Part shown: positions 52,501-64,000 of the stretch, piece after piece
How the letters are laid out: each line of letters starts with the position of its first letter
Position numbering within the stretch: position 1 is the first letter of the stretch
Source of the DNA: Pyrocephalus nanus
Taxonomy: Eukaryota; Chordata; Aves; Passeriformes; Tyrannidae
Length of the DNA stretch: 64,000 nucleotides
Assembly (NCBI GenBank): GCA_038380795.1
Contig: CM076270.1
Coordinates: forward strand, 22,088,001 to 22,152,000
Reading direction: 5' to 3'
Notes under the pieces: model-generated
What the model saw: only the letters and a program-made list of their open reading frames with translations
Databases searched by the model: none
Told to the model about the DNA's origin: nothing
Translations under genes and position numbers: made by a program

Positions 52501-55500
52501 AGTGGTTAAGTACATTTGCTTCTGATGTAGGTTAAATGTGTTGCGTGCTCCTGTGCCATCAATGGGCTTCATGAAATAAAATTCAAAGTCTTAAATCTGA
52601 GCTGGACCTGAGCATTCCAACAGCTTCCCAAATGGCATCATTGCATTGTCGTTGTACTCGTGTTCACTTGGGTGATTCTGGAGACACACAGAAGGCAGAC
52701 ATAGTTTTATGCCTTTACTCAGCAGTGGAGTTGAGAGTAGTAGAGAAGAGAGTTCACTCTCTTTAACAGATGAATTTTATATCCAGTCCAGAGAGAGAAA
52801 AAACGTCCTCCTATATGGAATATTGCCAGTTTGAATCCTGATGAAAGGATTAGTATCTTTGGATCTGAGCCCTGAAAATGCCTGATTGAATACTATGACT
52901 TTTACAGTTTTTCTTGCCAGCTGATGTTTTACCAGTGGCACCGTGTGTTTATAACCAGAGTTATCCAAAGGGATGCCTGTGACTTGTGTAGGTCATGTTG
53001 TTGTTGTGATATATTCCCAGTGCCAAAGTGGACAACTACTTCTGAAACCTCTATCTGTCATCAGCTTATTTTCCAGTTTCCTTACAGTGCATTTGGACTG
53101 TGCTTTAAGTTATGTATTTCTTAAGTAACTGTTGGTGATTTCAAGACCTCTTACTGTTTCCACTGGACTTTGATTCCAAGGCCAGTGTGCTGTAAGTGCT
53201 GGAAGGCATATCCTGTAGCACCTGTATGGACAATATCTTCTTCAGGGAATGTGTTGCCTGTTTAAACACCACATGGTTAACCTCTTATGGCTGTTATTTG
53301 TGAGAGAGAGAACTGACCGTGACTGTCACATCTCGGAGTCTGACTTTTAATAACTCCGCTATTCATTTCCAGCCGAGGAATTACTGTTCCTTATTCCTTT
53401 CTCAAAGAGATCCAGGTGGACTGCAAACAGGCTGAGGATGGGCACTGCAGAGCCTCTCCTTGTACAGCTTCTCCTCACCTGCCACCATGAGGCTAAAGGT
53501 GCTGTTGCTGCCAGCTCATCTCTGCATTTTAAGCCCTCCATGAATGACACCTGTGACATGTCAGGCTGCTGGGAAAATATTGCAACCAAAGTACGGTCCC
53601 AAGAGCTCTTAGTTTGCCTGATAAGCTATACTAAATGTAATGGCCAGTTGAAATCATATTCATGGCTTTAGCTGTAGCATATTTTAAGTTAAAGGGATCT
53701 CATTGCAGGATGGGTGTCACAGCGAAACAGATTTTGTACAGCTTTATTAGAAAGCATTGGGCTATTTCCATGTACAGTGCTAAGGATGTTACTGTTAACT
53801 GTGCATCGACACAGTATCTTGTGTGAGGGATCCAAGTTTTAATGGTTTTATACTCTCTGTCAACATGATGTATCATAATTGCTTTTTTGGACGAGTTACA
53901 AGCTGAGCGTAAATATTTAATATTAATGAATTCAGGTTTATTATGTGTAAGTGTATCTGCAGTGCAGCAAATAAGCATCCATCCATGAAGCATCTTAGCA
54001 TGTTCAGGGCAGGAATTTTCCCTTTCTTTCTCATCTCCCACTTCCTCCTTATCTGGCTTCTGAAAAACAAAATAACTTGGTTTTTTTTCCAGATTTACTG
54101 GTCCCCTCAGCTTTGGCACTTCACCATGTATACTGGACACACTCTTGCATTTCCGTCTGTCGTGTCTTTTGTTATGAGCAGATTGTCCAACCAGTCGAAT
54201 CCATTCACAGTTGCTGGTTGAGGGCTATATCATATTGACAACATGAAGAATTTTGTTTTACCCTTTTTGTATGTATCATATAATTTACACGTCACCGTTG
54301 CTTCTCCCGCTAGTGTGCTGGGGAACTTTGGAAAGCAAGGTGGGAAAGAATGAGATGGCAGTTGTAGATAAGCCAAAAGCACGTTCTGCCCTTACTTTCC
54401 AAGTCTGAGACTTCACTGCAAACCACTTCTGTGCATTCAGGCCCAAGGCTTGGTCTCCTCCTGAGAGACTGCCACTGTCAGTTGTGTCAAAAGAGAGCGT
54501 GTTGGGGGGTTTTCATAATGTCAACAGCTTCCTCCTGAAGTGATTTTTGGTGTCTGTGATGCACCCCTCTCTGAGGCTCTCAAGCTGTGTTCTGGCACAT
54601 GGCACTGTGCTCGGATCACTTTCTGTGCATGTCAGAGGTGAAATTCTGAGCACATGGAGGAAGGCAGAAGTGTGACGGGGGCAGTGGTGGATCTGAGATC
54701 GCAGCTTGGGAATTATGGGATGTGAACTCAGGTTTTTTGCTTAGCTGTATGTACCACATCATCTGCTGACCTTGGAAATGGAGCAATGACAGTTCTTCAA
54801 GAGTCAGTGATTAGGAGATGCCAAGGCACTGTAAGTCAGTGAGACTGTATAACTGTACAAGACAGCTGGACAGACTGGATCCCATGTTCTCAATGGGTCT
54901 TCTGCAGTCCTTGCCATCCTCCTGCCCTGCAGCTCCATTTGTGGCCTCAGCTCTGCTTTGTCAAAACAAGCTATGTAGGCTCAAGGGTGGCCTCTGCTTT
55001 CCCCAGTGCTCCTCATTCCCTCCTTTCCCCTTGTTCCAAGGTGAAGATTTACTGTTGTAGATGTCAGAGCAGGCATACAGCTGCTGACAGCTGTGGTGGT
55101 GCTGGGCATTTGCACAGGAATTCCATCAGTGGAATGGAGTGCACAGGATGATTGGTAGTTCTGCTGTAACAGGCGACGTACGGAAAGGAGAAGAAAGAAC
55201 TGTGAAAAGATGAGGCTAAAATTAAAGGCTGAGAGAAATGAGAAAGAGAGCAGTGGATGTTTCTCTCCAGAAACTCCCTGTGAATCTTTAGGATTCCTGC
55301 TGCCTTCCCACATTTTATAAATGGACTGAACAGATGACAGTATATATTTATAAACCTAACGAGATGCTGCTAGTCTTCTGTGAAATTGGTTGGATACCTA
55401 GTGATAAGCTAATACCTCATAGCAGTTTCCCCCCTCATGATAATATGAGTTCCAGTTTTATTTGGTGGCTTTTGTAATAAGACAGATGATCTTCTCATTA

Positions 55501-56140
55501 AGGCATGGCTGGGGTAGAGCCAGACTCCCTCTGCTCGGGCTGACTGGTCTGACAAGATGCTTCAAGGGGGCCAAGGCTAGCTGTGATGGTGATGGTACTG
55601 CCTACTGGACATGGGCACAACTGGTCCTGCCTCAGGGAATGAGATAAAATAAATGCAGGGGAAGGGGAAAGAGGGTGTAGAGACCATGTTGTTCTGGTAG
55701 GAGTGGCTGGTCAGTGGCTCGGTCTGCATTTCTCAATCCTGAGCCTCTGTTTCCTGTGGCTTTACAGTTTCATATGGTTCTGCAACGGTCTGTAATTGCT
55801 CTGTGTCTGAGACGGCCCGTCCTGCGGTTAATAATTTACACATAATTCACAGAATTGCCCAGAAACTGGTAGGCATTTTTGGAGATCAGGATAACTACTT
55901 CTCTAATGCCAGCAATAAAATTGCCATTTATATTAAAAGCCCCAGAGTGCTTAAAATTTAGTTGGAAGTAGTAGATGAGACATTGCTTAATTTTCTCCTG
56001 CCCCTGCAATATCACAGTCAATTTTTGCTGCTGTTTTTAATAATAAATTGGATAAAATGTGTGTGCTATAAACCTTTTAGCTATGATTATTTAAACTTTT
56101 TTTTTTCTTTAAGTGTTAGGAAATAATTTTCATATGATTT

Positions 56141-56167
56141 AAAAAAAAAAAAAAGAAAGAAAAAAAA
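56141..56167. repeat. A-rich / (GAAA)n tract
   Basis: A14 is followed by GAAAGAAAAAAAA. It is a simple low-complexity tract. Confidence 0.9.
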
Positions 56168-56476
56168 CAGAACGAAAGTGGAGACAAGTAATAAGACCTA
56201 TTTTGGATAGCTTGGAGGCCCAACTGTTACCTGATGGAAGGCCTTTCTCATATAATACCTTGTAATTTACTTAACATTGCTAATCTTTCATAGCCATAAC
56301 TGCAGTGCAGTAAGAACTCTACAGTCATTCTGCAGGGAGCTCAGCCCTCAAATTGCATATAAAAGTTTTGTGCTGCTGGAGCTTGCTGTAGGCCCAACTC
56401 ACTGACCTACTCAGTGGTTTTATTAGCAATTTTAACTAAAAACACCTCTTGGAAATGTTAAAGTTGCTTTGGAGAA

Positions 56477-56501
56477 TTCCACAATGGGTTCCATTGTGGA
56501 A
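56477..56501. promoter_or_regulatory. perfect SOX-type inverted repeat
   Basis: TTCCACAATGG (56477-56487) and CCATTGTGGAA (56491-56501) are exact complements separated by GTT. Each arm contains ACAATGG, the SOX HMG-box core, arranged head-to-head as in the paired sites bound by SoxE dimers (SOX8/9/10). SoxE proteins act in glia and neural crest. Binding is inferred; the sequence also forms an 11-bp hairpin. Confidence 0.35.
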
Positions 56502-58938
56502 GAGTCATCAGAACAAGGCTGTTCTGCTCATTGCCATGTTTCCCTCTCCTATGTCTGACAAAGATATGCTCTAAATCGTTTTGCCTGTTGAACTGCTAGT
56601 CACTTTAAGCCTCGGTGGAGACAAGCTCTTTTGAGGGTCTAGATCTACTTATTTTTTGTTCAACCTTCCAAGTATAAGTTAAAACTTCATAGATGAATTT
56701 CCCTTTGCCTTAATAACAATGAGATGCAGAGTCTCTCAAACACATCACTGCAAGCTCACCTTAATAATCAGAGCTTTAGACTCAGCCTGAAAATAAATTA
56801 AAATGTACTGGAATTAGGTTCTTACAGGAACATTTTCTACCACAGGAGTTCTAATGAGCAGGTAGCAGGCAGACTTGGCAAGGACCTGAATAATAATGGA
56901 ACACCTCAGGGATGGAAGGCAGCAAAGACGGAACAAGCAGCAAAACAAAAAGGAACAACAGTGGTCATTACTAGCAAAGAATACCAGTGAAATTTTTAAA
57001 TTATAGATTGCAGCATTGTCATTGGAAACAACACTAGCTGAAACAGAATCTTTCTGCATGAGATATGTAAATTGTGTGTGCATGTAGCTCTGTCTCTAAA
57101 GGAAATTCTGAGGAACCTCAAGAACTTTGTTTTGTGGGTGATTTAGTCTCTGTTTTGGCTCTTGATTACCTTGCACTTTGCAGGTTAAAAGGCAGGACCG
57201 GGAGACTCCTCTTGCTCTCAGTGTTCCCAGTCACAGGATGCACCAGGGCACAGAGTGCTCCTCTTCAGGGACAGCCTTAGTCATTTGTCCAGCCATTCAC
57301 ATGCACTACAGTCACTGAGGGACTTGGCTTGAGGAAAAAAGTTGACATTTGTTTATTTCTATAGAAAACAGAGCAGTTTGTTTATACTCCTCTCTAGTTC
57401 TGTAGTCCTGACAAAGCATATAAATTATTAGTGGGAAGGATCCAAGCCTGGCTTTGACAAAGGATTTGAGGAGACTCTCCATGCAAATGGGACAGAGGGC
57501 ATTGGGTAGATTAGTCCTGCTCAGGTTTCTCAATTTTGTACTGTGTTTTGTTTTTTTTCAAACTGGACACATAATGATTTGAGCCTCTGGTTTCAAAAGC
57601 AAAATATGACTGATTTGATCAGCTTAGATTTTTTTCTTCCTACTAGCCTGCATTTTTGACAGCTTTGTGACTGCAATCAGACACTGACCAAATGAAATAG
57701 GTAGTCAGTTCATATTCTCACAACCAATGTAAACCTTTTGTGGAAGTAATATTGATGTCTTTTTAAAAGGAATCTTTAGTTGCTTTCATTGTACATCAGT
57801 ATTAGTGAAGGAATCCAGTCTTTCATTCCCTGGCTGTATTCCTGTTTCATTTTATCATTTAAAAGATATTAATCCATAGCCTTTCAAAATTTTTTTATTT
57901 CTTTTTCAGTTCATCAGCCAAATTTAATGCTCATGGGACTGAAAAATGTAGGGAAATAGTTGATTGCTAGCTGCCATACTACGTGTGGTGTATATAACTG
58001 GAGAGATATAATAGCAGAGCTAGGGATATGTCTGGCTTTTCTTTTTCTGCTCTGCACTACTCGATTCTGCTGAAAGAGAGGAATTAAGTCAGTGCTGTTC
58101 ATTTTTCTATGATTTGAAGAAGTCCATTTTCTCCTAGACTGCAATTCAGGTTATTTCCCAATCCCACCGTGTTCAGAACACGAAGGAAACACTCATCTGT
58201 TCAGTCCTAAAAAAAGAAAATTCAAATGTGGCTTTAACATGTCTCTTTGCTGATGTAGGCTCCCTCTGACACACACTGATTGCCTGTCATACTCTTTAAA
58301 TCAAAGCTACACATCTACATGCTCCACAGTGCTCTGGCTAATTGTTCCTCTATTCGGCTTGGAGGGCAGTAAACACAGATTAGTAAGCATATGCATAAAT
58401 AACTCTTATGTATTATGAAAGGTTATAATTTGCAGTTATTTTTATCTGCATTTCAAGAATTATGGATGCTAGCATGTAGTAGACAACCCAATTTTGTCAC
58501 TCTCACAGGAGGGAATCTCTCCTTAGGAGGTATTTTCTTTCCTTGGCACTATTCTTTCATGAGCCCTCTTGAAGTTGTTCTGAGTCTTGAATCAAAGGTA
58601 CCCTAATTTTAGTGGATACACCTGTGAAATATGATTTCCTTATTAATACCTTAGGGTGGATTAGAAGCTTCAACTTGGATCACTAACAAACATCTGGAAA
58701 AGGGTAGTTTTGATTTCCCAAGTTTTTTCTAGTGTCTTGCAACCTTAGATTGCATTTAGTTTTCCGTTCCAGAATCCAGTAGCAATATTATAGAAGAGCC
58801 TTGGCTTTAATTTTAAGGGTGTGATGTGGATAAAGAAATACTTGCATATTTGGCCACAGATAACTGTATAACTCAAAACCTTCATGGGAAACATGCTGGC
58901 TTGTGTGTGTATGAAGTCCAGTGTGGTTCCTCCTTCCT

Positions 58939-59047
58939 AGACCTGAGGACACGGTTTAGTGGTAAACATGGTGGTGGTGCTGAGTTGACAGCTGGACTTG
59001 ATCTTTGAGATCTTTTCCAACCTTAATGATTCTATGATTCTATTCTT
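58939..59047 (+). mobile_element. CR1 retrotransposon, 5'-truncated 3' tail
   Basis: The segment reads ACACGGTTTAGTGG, then GGTGGTG, GCTGGACTTGAT, GATCTTTTCCAACCTTAATG and ends in GATTCTATGATTCTATTCT. I recognise this as the conserved 3' end of avian CR1 LINEs, including the ATTCTATG-type terminal repeat in place of a poly-A tail. Only about 110 bases remain and there is no ORF1 or ORF2, so it is a dead fragment inserted in gene orientation. It is the main evidence that the host is a bird. Confidence 0.88.
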
Positions 59048-59407
59048 TCAAGCTCAGTAGCCCATTACTGCATTTATTAAGTGGGTGACAGTGCCTGTTA
59101 AAAGATATGTTGCCACGAGCAAGTCCTGTGTAGGACTTGAAAGCCTGCCTGTCCCAGTGCTATACAGAATGGCTCAAAATGTTGAGGCTGCTCTGGTTTA
59201 ATGTCCTTATCATAAGGACCATCTTGAAGGAAGTTTTTTTGGGTTAGCATTACAAAACTGGAAATTCTGGAGTAGCTGGTGCAGCAAGAACAGAGCAAAA
59301 GGCTTCTGTGTCCTGTCCAGGCACTGGGTGGCAGAACAGGGTAAGGGGTATCATATATTCTGGAGCAGAGAACAACAGTATTTTCTTGGCTTAAAATAAA
59401 ATAAATT

Positions 59408-59449
59408 AAAAAAAAAAAAAAACAAAAAAAAAAAAAAAAAAACCAAAAA
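59408..59449. repeat. interrupted poly-A tract
   Basis: A15, C, A19, CC, then A-rich sequence. Upstream sequence does not resemble a retrogene, so it reads as a low-complexity tract. Confidence 0.9.
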
Positions 59450-60317
59450 CAAACCAGAGTTGAATTCCTCTTACTAGGGACAAACAGGTACCCTTTGCTC
59501 TGCCTAGTCTGCAGATAACTGATTTGGGCTACACTGCTTGGTGCTTAGATACAAGGTGTCTCTGAGCCCCTTGCTGGTTTAAGTTATTTGAAAGTAGGCT
59601 GCTGCCTAAATGTTAGTTTTGGGAAATGGAAAAACAGATCATATTTTTTTCAGAGTTATTTTTTTAGAAGACTTTTCAAAGGGGTTTAAGGAACCTGGAA
59701 ATGTATATACAATGCAACTTACTACAAGCAGCTTTGCAGATTTTAGTGGTAATTCTTAAAGCAAAGAAAATCAGCAGCGCATTATTTCTGATGTCATCTT
59801 TACAGAAAAATTAGGTCCAGACTTCGTGTAACCTCAGCTGCCACAGCTCACAACCTCAGTGCACAGAAACACTATTTCTTGCAAGCTGAGATGCTTTGAA
59901 CATGCCACTCAATAAATGACAGCTCTGAAGAGCTGCCTGAGGAATAAAGGGAGTTTATACATTTTTAGTAGGAACAGCACAAAGCTGATCACCTCTCATG
60001 CAGGGAACTAATCTAGTGCATTTCCCTCTTAATTTAGCATTATGCCATTGAATGCAGGTTGCAAGAGTGTTTGCTCTTTGTTTTAATGTTTTAGCTCCCT
60101 AAAAAATCCTCACACAGACTTTCACAGTTTGGAAAAAAGCCTGTTGCTTTAGCAAAATTTCATTTCACTGCAGCTTCAGAGGTTGTAGTGATGGCTTTTT
60201 GGGCAATGTAAGTACATGTCCATAAAGGAGCATTAAAATACCACCTTCCTTCACAGTCAGAACTTGTTGGATGTAGGTTCTGCTCAAAAACTTGGCAAAG
60301 AGCTACTCCTGCAGGGG

Positions 60318-60333
60318 AAAAAAAAAAAAAAAA
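60318..60333. repeat. poly-A tract (A16)
   Basis: A simple homopolymer run preceded by GGGG. Confidence 0.9.
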
Positions 60334-60400
60334 GCATAACTCAGCAGTGCCCAAAATTATCAGAACATCCCCATTTGCAAAAGTAATTCTGAGAGTGATG

Positions 60401-60422
60401 AAAATCAGCATGTGCTGATTTT
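60401..60422. repeat. 10-bp near-palindrome
   Basis: AAAATCAGCA and TGCTGATTTT are exact complements with only TG between them. Directly downstream, TTGGCAG recurs three times (60422-60450). It is small-scale structure with no known function. Confidence 0.7.
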
Positions 60423-61411
60423 TGGCAGCTTTGGCAGTTTATTGGCAGCTTTTGTTATAGCCAGTTATCTCTGGTGTTAAATTCTTACATACATAAATAC
60501 CTTTTAGTAGTCTGCTGGAGTTCCTGGGTCTGACCCATTAGCTCCGTGCACAGATGCAGAGAAGAAAAGAATTTCTGTACTTTGCATTTGAACAACTCAC
60601 CTTGATTTTTAAAGGGAATGCCTGGAGATGCAATGAATGTATTGGAAGACCTCAATATGGAATCTATTCAGGGGCACACTGGGTATGTGTATGCATGGGG
60701 CAAGCTATACTTTTGCTGGCTATCCTCTTTCAGTGGTCTTAACCACCTGTATTCCCATTCCACTTGCTTTTCACATGCTCTGACATGCAACATTAAGTCA
60801 ACTGTGTTTCTGAAAATATAATGTCCTTTTTTATTTATTGCTGTGAACAAATAAGCAGCTTCTGACAGCCCTGGCTGAGAAGCTGACATCCATCAAGACA
60901 GAGTTGTTTTATATTATTATTTCCAAAATTAGGTGTGAAGCACATTAATATTCTGTTTTGGCAATGATGGTCCCTTTGCTATGCATAGAAAAGTGATATA
61001 AGCAGAGAGCTTTTCAAAAGGACTTTGTATCTTAGTGAACAAGCCTCTCCAGGCTTTGATGATAATAACCCTCGGCACTGATGTACAAGGTTTTGTGTAG
61101 CTTTTTTTAGCAGATTGAGACTGTCCAAGGAAGAAGGAGGGGAAGAGAAAGACACCAGTATACACGTCTGTGTGGAGTGATTCCCTTTCCCGTTTTCTGG
61201 GTTTATCACACCTGTCAAAAATATTTTGCTTAGTTTTTTGAATCTGTTTCATTTTGCAAAGCACAGGCACTCGCTGCTGTCCGCTTAAATCACAAAGTGG
61301 TGATTGACAAAAGAGCTGGAACCTTTCCTCCGCACATCAGAAGGAAGAGGGAGGTTAGTAATGCTAGGTGTAAAGTCAAGGCAATGGACTCGGGCAGGCC
61401 TCTTCAACTGG

Positions 61412-61426
61412 AAAAAAAAAAAAAAA
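61412..61426. repeat. poly-A tract (A15)
   Basis: A simple homopolymer run within the intron. Confidence 0.9.
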
Positions 61427-61820
61427 GGATTTTCTGGTGAAGATTTCTATGGGTTTGAGAACCTATGACAGCAAAACATTAATGTAGTTAGAGTGGAGTG
61501 AGCTGGAGTTACATATGCTTTTTTTTTTAGCAACTACAAACTGACCTGAATGTCAGTGAAGGCAGTACCTAAAATATTACCCAGAACATTCAGATATATG
61601 CCTGATCAAAAGAATGTGCTGAGATTTTTTGGAAACAAAATTGCCCTGCGTGAATATAACAGGTCTAGAGTGGTGAGCTGCCAGAAGACAAGTCATTGCA
61701 TGGAACTGTCCCTTCAGTGGAACCTGCATCCCTGTCACATCCCTACTGTGACTGTGATACTGAGACCTTCTCCCACTGTGCCAGGCAGTGCCTCTCTCTT
61801 TCTTACCTACTCACATGGCA

Positions 61821-61861
61821 TTTATAAAAGAGGTAGGTCATTTATATAAAGAGGTAGGTCA
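61821..61861. repeat. two-copy tandem duplication
   Basis: TTTATAAAAGAGGTAGGTCA (61821-61840) is followed at once by a 21-base copy (61841-61861) differing by a one-base insertion and reading TTTATATAAAG at its start. It is a recent-looking local duplication, probably from replication slippage. Confidence 0.85.
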
Positions 61862-64000
61862 GCTCAGGGAGTGTATTTTGAACTGCGAGTTATGAATGAC
61901 AGTATTATCAGAAGAATTATGTGAATAACTGGAGTTTCAGGTCACTAGTTGAATAAAAAAAAAAAAATATCCAAGTGTTTTGCTACAGATCACACCGAAG
62001 TGAAATTTGTGAAGGGTTTTCCTTCAAAATGAAATGTTGCTCTTCCTGTTCACTGCCAGTCAGGATCTCAGGGTCCTTTCAGAATCCTTTCTCTTTAGAA
62101 AGGTTTACCATAGGAAGCAGTTATTTAAAAACATATTTTCCTTGTATTTGAGTTTGGATTTTAAAAGGGAAGTAGAGGCATGTTTGCTCAAGGGACTCAG
62201 AAGGGCAACTATACAATCAGTGTTTGAAATAACCCCAAATTTGGAAAGGGTAGACCCAGTGTAATGTCTCAGCCTGCACAGAGCACTCAGTTTACAGGTC
62301 ACCATTCTTAGAGTGTCAGCACATTTCATTTAGTTCTCCAGGTTTAAACTTTTCACAGCATCTGACACATAAAAGGGCTTTTATTTTTTTTTTTACTTTG
62401 TGCAAATTTTAATTCTATTACAACTCCTTGAGTGAAAACTGAAGAAACATTTTATTATGAAAATGCTCAAAAATGGTTTCGCATGTTAATTTATTCACAT
62501 ATTTCATTGAAATATCTATTTAGCCACAGTTGCTCAGGCAGAGTGGAGTCTGGGCCATGTGGTTTTTCACTGAATGTGATAAAAACACAGCCTTGTTCTA
62601 GCTCCACCCATTTTTGACAGGATGCAAAACCTCGCTCCATTAACAGGAACATGCATTTGCACTCAGTTTAAACGTCTCATATGGTTGATGTCTAATTCTA
62701 GGTGACTCTGAACTTTCATTTGCTGGCTTTTAGCTCTGCATCCTCTGATGCAAAATTAAAAATAACTGTAGTCATGTAAAAGCAGGGCACTTTTCACTCC
62801 TGCCTGTTAAGTTTTGAGTATTCACGACTCACAGACCTCCCCGTGGGCGTCAGCTGGGTCACGGTCACACGTGGGGCTGGAGCACTGGAGACCCTGTGCC
62901 CCAGATACAGCAGCCAGTGTTGGTCCTCTGAGGAAAGCATTCTCAGGCCTTTGTGGTTGTTCAGTCCCATCCTTAGTCCTGGTTTTAAGAGGCAGCCTAC
63001 AACAGGGAGAAGGAATTCCGATGGAAATCAGAAGTAGTACCTGCACTTCTGTTCAAACTGTAGGAATACAGTTTTGTTAAGCTCTCTATGGATCCTTACT
63101 CCTCAGTTACTCCTTTCCAAGCTGCTTAGCTTATGTTAAATTTGTTGCAAAAATAGCATACAGAGCTTTTATTTATCAGTGTTCCTTATAAAATGTTTTG
63201 GGTTTGTTTTGATTTTTTTTGTTTCCCCCCAGAACTCTGTTGTTAGCATTTTCAACCTTTTGCATTACCAAAATAGTTCACTTCAGACCATAGCATTTGA
63301 AATCAAGTTTTCTGGCATTATATGGAAAACCTGCTGTGGACAGTCTTGGTTAGTTTTGCTTTTATTGTCCATTGTGCTGTTATTTGATTGCTCACCAGGG
63401 ACTCAGTTAATCTTTTGGTGCAGCTACAAGTGGTGGTTCAGTTTCATCTGGGCCATCTTCTGTGAGCAAGATTCAGTTCTATTGGGGATGGTAGAGCCAG
63501 AGTCTCAACAACACCCCAGAGTGCTTGAGGAAATAACCCAGATTCAGAATACATGGACACACATCTGCAAGTGCTGTTGCTTACAACAGATTCGTGACTG
63601 ACAAGTGATTTCCACACAACTTCCTGGGTATTTCAGGGCAGTAATGCAGGCATTCAAAAAGGGGTTGTCAGCCCATTGCATATTTGCAGGATCAAACCCT
63701 GGGCCTGTGGGTTTGACAGGTGTGATAAAAGAATGACTTTTATTTTATAGCAGTAATGTATTCTGTATCCTGAGAGGCCTGACTCCTTAAGCAGCACCTG
63801 ATCTCTTACCTTGAATGCAGAGGCACATGGCAGAGGTAAGATGTTTGAGGTGCACAGACATGTCTGTTGCTCACTTTAAGTGGTCCTCCAGGTTCTACAT
63901 TTGACCTTTGTCATGACTCATTTACATTTTATCTTGTATCCAAAAGGATGGTAGTATTGTCCTCTGGATCTTCATGTAAGATCATGATGAGTCATTTGAA

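Larger units (their letters stand above)
49561..58937 (+). other. NYAP2 large intron, part 4
   Basis: This is non-coding intron with an A-rich tract at 56141-56167 and the SOX-type inverted repeat at 56477-56501. Frames at 48393-48854 and 53700-54140 are open for 140-150 codons but resemble nothing known and lack splice context. No NYAP2 exon was seen. Confidence 0.65.
59048..64000 (+). other. NYAP2 large intron, part 5 (to window end)
   Basis: This is non-coding sequence with several A-rich tracts (59408-59449, 60318-60333, 61412-61426), a near-palindrome at 60401-60422 and a 20/21-bp tandem duplication at 61821-61861. A GC-richer patch lies at 62820-63010. No coding exon was recognised, so the intron continues beyond the window. 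Confidence 0.65.

Noticed and set aside
53700..54140. 146-codon minus-strand open frame
   Set aside because: No family resemblance and no exon signals; shorter frames overlap it on both strands.
63179..63601. 140-codon + strand open frame with hydrophobic segments
   Set aside because: Its hydrophobicity comes from T-rich DNA, and no conserved motif or splice context is present.
63692..63716. 8-bp inverted repeat TCAAACCC/GGGTTTGA
   Set aside because: Within chance expectation, with no associated motif or repeat.

Overview
The window looks like nuclear DNA from a bird. It is AT-rich and intron-dominated, has few interspersed repeats, and carries a 5'-truncated CR1 retrotransposon tail ending in the ATTCTATG-type 3' repeat at about 58939-59047. 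Almost all open frames are short and look like chance. There is no bacterial-style gene organisation, no tRNA or rRNA, no CRISPR array and no intact mobile element.

The one protein-coding gene I can support is NYAP2 (neuronal tyrosine-phosphorylated phosphoinositide-3-kinase adaptor 2), on the + strand. Its first coding exon lies at 20992-21234. It has a clear CAG acceptor, a tandem ATG-ATG start at 21029, 68 complete codons and a phase-2 GTAAAT donor. About 7.3 kb upstream, a CpG-rich block (about 13440-13870) ending in a good donor at 13675/13676 is the best candidate for the promoter and non-coding first exon. If these two exons are joined, the 5' leader carries two upstream ORFs. The second ends exactly on the NYAP2 start codons (TGATG overlap), which suggests reinitiation-type control.

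Layout: 1-13400 is 5' flank with simple repeats and one old palindromic interspersed repeat (8615-8703). Next come the CpG island and exon 1 (13440-13675), intron 1 (13676-20991) with a second copy of the old repeat (18545-18600), and coding exon 2. From 21235 to the window end is the 5' part of a very large intron, at least 42.8 kb, in which I see no further NYAP2 coding exon. Scattered through the introns are AT-rich stretches dense in homeodomain, POU and SOX-like words (14440-14830, 23700-23900, 40120-40270, 47040-47560, 49080-49560). There is a perfect SOX-type inverted repeat at 56477-56501 and a GC/CpG-richer block with two CTCF-like cores at 38640-39480. These are candidate neural enhancers or architectural sites, inferred from composition only.

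I found no new biological system. The most interesting points are the NYAP2 leader/uORF arrangement, an apparently lost upstream Met codon relative to mammals, and a few candidate regulatory elements.
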